From Pseudomonadota bacterium (GTDB lineage Bacteria; Desulfobacterota; Desulfobacteria; Desulfobacterales; RPRI01), in NCBI GenBank assembly GCA_018830925.1, contig JAHJRK010000014.1, positions 1-9,977 on the forward strand: a stretch of DNA of 9,977 nt. Reading direction: 5' to 3'. Positions 6,779-9,977 of the stretch are shown piece after piece (position 1 is the stretch's first letter; each line of letters opens with the position of its first letter). The notes beneath the pieces were generated by a model. That model ran no database searches. It worked only from the letters and a program-made list of their open reading frames with translations, and was not told the origin of the DNA. A program made the position numbers and the translations under genes.

Positions 6779-6796
6779 GCTCTCAAATAAAAGAGC
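6779..6796. terminator. Weak hairpin between convergent genes
   Basis: The EF-G gene and the symporter-kinase converge with 55 bases between stops. GCTCT (6779-6783) and AGAGC (6792-6796) form a 5-bp stem with an 8-base AT-rich loop. Neither side is followed by a real T-run, so it is at best a poor bidirectional terminator. A stronger stem lies just inside the kinase gene (6827-6854). Confidence 0.2.
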
Positions 6797-6805
6797 CATA
6801 AGCCT

Positions 6806-9511
6806 TTATACAGGTAAAGTAAAAGAGAAAGTGGACCCTTTACCGGGTTCACTTTCCACCCAGATCTTACCATTGTGAAAATCTATAATTCGTTTGGTTA
6901 TAGTCAAACCGAGACCGGTCCCGCGGGGACGCCCCCAGGCAGCATCTATCACCTGCCTGAATTTTTCAAATATAATATTCTGATTTTCGCGGCTTATACC
7001 GATACCATTATCCGAAACATCAACCCTCAGATGTTCATCTTCTTTAACTATCTTAATATCAATTTTTCCATTCTTATTGTCACAAAATTTTACCGCGTTT
7101 GAAACAAGGTTAAACATTACCTGTATAAGCCTGTCCCTGTCACCTGAAACAAGAGGCACAGTAGCCGGTAAATCCAGATTTACTATGATATTTTTTTCAT
7201 GAATAAGCTGGCTGGTGGCATTAACGGCTTCATTGACTATGTCTTTTAAATCAATCGGGGAGATCTGCCATTCCATCCTGCCGGATTCCATTTTCTGATA
7301 ATCCAGAATCTGGCTGATAAGACGGGTCAACCTTTTGCTTTCATTAATTATTATCCCGGTAAAATTGCTGTGCTGTTCAGGATTTACATCAGGATTCTCA
7401 TGAAGTATTTCAGCAAGAGATCTGACCGAAGTTAGAGGAGTCCTTAATTCATGCGTTACAGTTGAAATGAATTCATCCTTAAGCTGATCAAGCTCCTTGA
7501 GTCTTTCATTTGCGGCTTTTAACTCTGAGGTTGCTGTTTCAAGCTCCTTTGAATACGCGATAACCTGCCTAGTTTCATCCAGAATATCCATCACTTCATC
7601 GATACCGAGAGGTTCTTCCTTGACAACCGAATCGACCATGACGCGCGCTGAAGCCGATCCTATGGCTCCGGCAAGCAATTTTTCGGCATAACTTACTAGT
7701 CCGGCATCAGCAGTTAAAGCGGCTTTCCAGTCGATATTCCGTTTTTCTGCGTATGAGGAAAAAGCTTCGTCGGCCCTTTGCTTCCCGAGAAACCTGCTCA
7801 GAAGAGACCGCAGATCAGGAACCGATGCCGTTCTCCTCCATATCGGAGACTCATCCGTCTCACCGGAATGTCTGAATACATCCACGAAAAGGGCGGCTTG
7901 GCTATGTTCAATGGCAGTCGGGCGGCTGTACAAAGATACTCCTGTGTATGCGCCAATATTTGCAAGCATGCTCCAGAACAAAGAATGGGCTATGTGATCG
8001 AAATTCTGAAGCCCGAAAAGCTGAAAGGGTTTTAAAAACCCTATTCCAAAAGGACCTTCCGCTACAAAGCTCTGAGGAAGAAAACCGGCCTGAACAAGGG
8101 ATGGGAAAACAAGTGTGTACGCCCAGACCAGAAAACCTGCAATCAATCCGCATAAAGCCCCTGCCTTTGTCCCCCGCTTCCAGAAAATACCTCCGAGTAT
8201 GGATGGGGCAAATTGAGCGACCGCAGCAAACGATACAAGACCTATAGACACCAGGGAATAAAACTCTCCGATGAACCGGAAATAGATATAGCTGAGAAGC
8301 AGTACAAGAACTATGCTGCCTCTGCGTATTGAGAGCAGAATGCTGCTCAAATCGGTTCTTTTTGATATCTGGAAAGACTGCATGCGTATCAGAACCGGCA
8401 TGACAAGATCGTTGCATATCATGGTTGAGAGCGCGATTGTCTCAACAATTACCATTCCGGTGGCGGCAGATAAACCGCCGATAAAAACAAAAAGGGCGAG
8501 CCCTTCCTTATGTTCGGCCATAGGAAGGGTGAGCACAAAGGTATCGGCATCCACTTTCCCAATTCCGAAATGAAGAACCCCTCCCAGCGCAACCGGCATA
8601 ACAAAAATGTTTATAGCAAGAAGATACAAAGGGAAAAGCCATATGGCCTTGTTTAAATGCTCTTCATTTACATTTTCAACAACGGCCACCTGGAATTGCC
8701 GCGGAAGAAACATGATAGCCATCATGGACAGAAAGATGTATATGCCCCAGTCCGTATAGGCCCCGGGACTTTCTCCCATCGTAAATAATTTTTTTAATTC
8801 GGGAACAGCTGCGGCTTTTCTGAAAACATCCCCGAAACCGTCATATACTCCGTAAGTGACAAATATGCCGACCGCAAGAAATGCGACAAGCTTTACAATA
8901 GATTCAAACGCTATTGCAGCCACAAGCCCTTCATGGCGTTCTGTAGCATCAAGGTGACGGGTTCCGAAAAGAATGGTAAATACCGCGAGCAGAAGCGCTA
9001 CGTAAAAAGCGGTATCGGCAAGCACCGGTACTTCAGAGAAATGAACCGGTTCTGAAATCAGAGGATACTGCCTGATAAGGAGATAGCTGGTGGAAATTGC
9101 CTTAAGCTGAAGAGAAATATAGGGTATGATTCCAAGCACCGCAATAATAGTTACAGCTCCTCCGAGTGTTGTGCTCTTGCCATAACGCGAGGCAATGAAA
9201 TCTGCTATAGAGGTTATCCGATGTACTTTGCTTATCCTGATTATTTTTCTTAAAACAAACCAGCCAAGAATTGCTATGAAAGTCGGACCTATGTAGACGG
9301 TGAGAAATCCGGGTCCTGTGTTGACGGCGCGTCCGACACTTCCATAAAATGTCCAGGCCGTACAGTAAACCGCAAGCGACAGTGCATATATATAAGGATT
9401 GCTTATAATGCTTCGCCCGATATCCGCCCTTTTGTCTCCATAATAAGCAATTGCAAAAAGGAGTCCGATATAGCCGAATGAGACGGTAAGAATAGTTCCT
9501 GTCTCGAGCAT
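6806..9511 (-). CDS. Sodium:solute symporter-histidine kinase fusion (CrbS/CbrA-like)
   Basis: This 901-residue inner-membrane sensor has an N-terminal SLC5/sodium:solute symporter domain (about 1-530, a dozen or more hydrophobic helices). Subfamily-like segments are PYISLQLKAIS (130-140), FLPRQFQVAVVENVNEEHL (268-286) and LSAATGMVIVETIALSTM (347-364). Residues about 560-630 resemble the STAC linker, and 635-680 form a coiled coil. HisKA follows with phospho-acceptor His687 in STVTHELRTPL. The HATPase domain has N box NLVSNAVKF (801-809), G1 DNGIGIS (834-840) and G2 GTGLGLT (864-870). There is no PAS or receiver domain, so a separate response regulator is needed and none is in the window. Relatives such as CrbS and CbrA govern carbon-source genes (acetate, histidine), but the ligand here is unknown. 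The ATG is the only plausible start (a TGA lies four codons upstream), with AAAGGA 13 bases before it, which is long spacing. A small membrane protein precedes it. Confidence 0.92.
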   Translation of the reverse strand: MLETGTILTVSFGYIGLLFAIAYYGDKRADIGRSIISNPYIYALSLAVYCTAWTFYGSVGRAVNTGPGFLTVYIGPTFIAILGWFVLRKIIRISKVHRITSIADFIASRYGKSTTLGGAVTIIAVLGIIPYISLQLKAISTSYLLIRQYPLISEPVHFSEVPVLADTAFYVALLLAVFTILFGTRHLDATERHEGLVAAIAFESIVKLVAFLAVGIFVTYGVYDGFGDVFRKAAAVPELKKLFTMGESPGAYTDWGIYIFLSMMAIMFLPRQFQVAVVENVNEEHLNKAIWLFPLYLLAINIFVMPVALGGVLHFGIGKVDADTFVLTLPMAEHKEGLALFVFIGGLSAATGMVIVETIALSTMICNDLVMPVLIRMQSFQISKRTDLSSILLSIRRGSIVLVLLLSYIYFRFIGEFYSLVSIGLVSFAAVAQFAPSILGGIFWKRGTKAGALCGLIAGFLVWAYTLVFPSLVQAGFLPQSFVAEGPFGIGFLKPFQLFGLQNFDHIAHSLFWSMLANIGAYTGVSLYSRPTAIEHSQAALFVDVFRHSGETDESPIWRRTASVPDLRSLLSRFLGKQRADEAFSSYAEKRNIDWKAALTADAGLVSYAEKLLAGAIGSASARVMVDSVVKEEPLGIDEVMDILDETRQVIAYSKELETATSELKAANERLKELDQLKDEFISTVTHELRTPLTSVRSLAEILHENPDVNPEQHSNFTGIIINESKRLTRLISQILDYQKMESGRMEWQISPIDLKDIVNEAVNATSQLIHEKNIIVNLDLPATVPLVSGDRDRLIQVMFNLVSNAVKFCDNKNGKIDIKIVKEDEHLRVDVSDNGIGISRENQNIIFEKFRQVIDAAWGRPRGTGLGLTITKRIIDFHNGKIWVESEPGKGSTFSFTLPV

Positions 9512-9530
9512 AATGATGCTTCAGTCCTTT

Positions 9531-9584
9531 AGGAGCCGTTATGAAATAACCATAACATTTCTGATCATTTTGTTGCGGCTCCTT
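9531..9584 (-). promoter_or_regulatory. Structured leader with 9-codon frame ahead of the symporter-kinase
   Basis: On the - strand, the gap between the small membrane gene and the kinase holds GGAGCCG...CGGCTCC as part of an 8-bp inverted repeat (9576-9583 with 9531-9538). A second perfect stem, GTTATG/CATAAC, is nested in it. The 5' arm contains AAGGAG (9584-9579). Ten bases later a reading frame runs ATG (9568-9566) to TAA (9541-9539) and encodes MIRNVMVIS. AAAGGA for the kinase begins three bases after the 3' arm ends. The arrangement suggests a leader peptide or translational switch, but a 9-codon frame can arise by chance. Confidence 0.3.
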
Positions 9585-9591
9585 ATGCCGT

Positions 9592-9918
9592 TCACGGCAC
9601 TTCAATGTTGCGGTTATTTTTTGAACGACGGCTTATGTCGCGTAATTCGTTATTTCGGGGATATCGGTTGATAATGACAACCAGAACAATTGACAATATC
9701 CAGACAAAAAAAAGATATAGGTATAAAACAGGAATACCCGATATGGTATTTGAAATATTGAAGAGAGATAAAATCGGATAATTGTATAGAACAACAACAA
9801 ACAAAAACAAGCCTACCAGGCGTCTGCTTTTTTCTTTATCAAAAGTCATCGGCTGATTCCCCCGGCTATTTAAAATTGAGGCATTTTTTACACGGGGCAT
9901 AACCATCCCGGTAAGCAT
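9592..9918 (-). CDS. Small two-helix membrane protein, likely symporter partner
   Basis: I do not recognise a named gene. The product (108 residues from the ATG at 9918) has two hydrophobic helices, about 34-54 (LVGLFLFVVVLYNYPILSLF) and 62-84 (GIPVLYLYLFFVWILSIVLV), and a basic tail rich in Arg, Lys and Asn. The GIP-aromatic pattern at the start of helix 2 recalls the DUF3311-type small proteins found beside symporters. Small two-helix partners also accompany ActP, PanF and MctP, so a subunit of the adjacent symporter domain is a reasonable inference. The start is uncertain. ATG 9918 has a good AAGGA site, but a strong promoter would begin transcription almost on top of it. ATG 9849 (residue 24, MTFDKEKSRR) has GGGGGA eight bases upstream and would give an 85-residue protein starting right before the first helix. 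It lies 80 bases upstream of the kinase and is likely co-transcribed with it. Confidence 0.65.
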   Translation of the reverse strand: MLTGMVMPRVKNASILNSRGNQPMTFDKEKSRRLVGLFLFVVVLYNYPILSLFNISNTISGIPVLYLYLFFVWILSIVLVVIINRYPRNNELRDISRRSKNNRNIEVP

Positions 9919-9928
9919 CCCTTCTTCC

Positions 9929-9957
9929 TTTATAGATTTTTATGCTCTCCTTGTCAA
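9929..9957 (-). promoter_or_regulatory. Near-consensus sigma70 promoter
   Basis: On the - strand TTGACA (9957-9952, 6 of 6) is followed after exactly 17 bases by TATAAA (9934-9929, 5 of 6). Transcription would start about 9922 and run through the small membrane gene and the symporter-kinase. The -10 box overlaps the Shine-Dalgarno of the ATG at 9918, which favours the downstream ATG at 9849 with a leader of about 70 bases. The 20 bases to the window edge show nothing more. Confidence 0.6.
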
Positions 9958-9977
9958 TTTTTCCGGCAAACGGGCAA

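Noticed and set aside
7908..8417. 169-codon - strand frame inside the symporter-kinase gene
   Set aside because: It is a different frame of the same strand as an intact, motif-complete gene, with Cys/Arg/Ser-rich nonsense composition.
9102..9605. 167-codon - strand frame spanning the kinase start and the gap
   Set aside because: It mostly overlaps the kinase N-terminus in another frame and has no hydrophobic pattern or domain. Only the short 9-codon frame in the gap has a good ribosome site.

Overview
The window is 9,977 bases of chromosomal-looking DNA with dense housekeeping genes and no mobile element, CRISPR array, rRNA or tRNA that I can see. The gene order xseA-xseB-ispA-dxs-tlyA is conserved across several bacterial phyla. 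Together with protein wording typical of sulfate-reducer-type Desulfobacterota (formerly Deltaproteobacteria), a second-type EF-G and a CrbS-like symporter/kinase, it suggests a Desulfobacterales-like Gram-negative anaerobe. That assignment is inference from memory of family sequences. By eye the GC content is roughly 40%, with a dip to about 20% inside the xseA tail.

Positions 1-4433 (+ strand) are one likely operon. It holds the 3' end of xseA (cut by the left edge), xseB, ispA (4-base ATGA overlap with xseB), dxs (TTG start) and tlyA. XseA and XseB form exonuclease VII. Dxs makes 1-deoxyxylulose 5-phosphate at the head of the MEP pathway, and IspA condenses the resulting C5 units to farnesyl diphosphate. 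TlyA is an S4-domain rRNA 2'-O-methyltransferase. The operon promoter lies outside the window.

Positions 4434-4671 form the only sizeable gene-free stretch. It carries a longer copy of an intergenic repeat that also occupies the short ispA-dxs gap, then a sigma70-like promoter, a 9-bp inverted repeat and a strong Shine-Dalgarno. These lead into a 692-residue EF-G paralogue of the non-canonical (EF-G2/FusA2-like) type at 4672-6750, whose switch II has DTPGDQNF instead of DTPGHVDF.

Positions 6806-9918 are on the - strand, convergent with the EF-G gene. A small two-helix membrane protein is followed by a 901-residue fusion of a sodium:solute symporter, a STAC-like linker and a histidine kinase (CrbS/CbrA type, without PAS or receiver domain). 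A very good TTGACA-N17-TATAAA promoter sits just upstream at the right edge. The 80-base gap between these two genes contains an 8-bp inverted repeat and a 9-codon reading frame that may be a leader.

I do not find a clearly new multi-gene system. The most unusual signals are the repeat that abuts expression signals of two genes, the hairpin that buries the dxs start, the altered GTPase switch of the EF-G paralogue, and the structured leader in front of the symporter-kinase.
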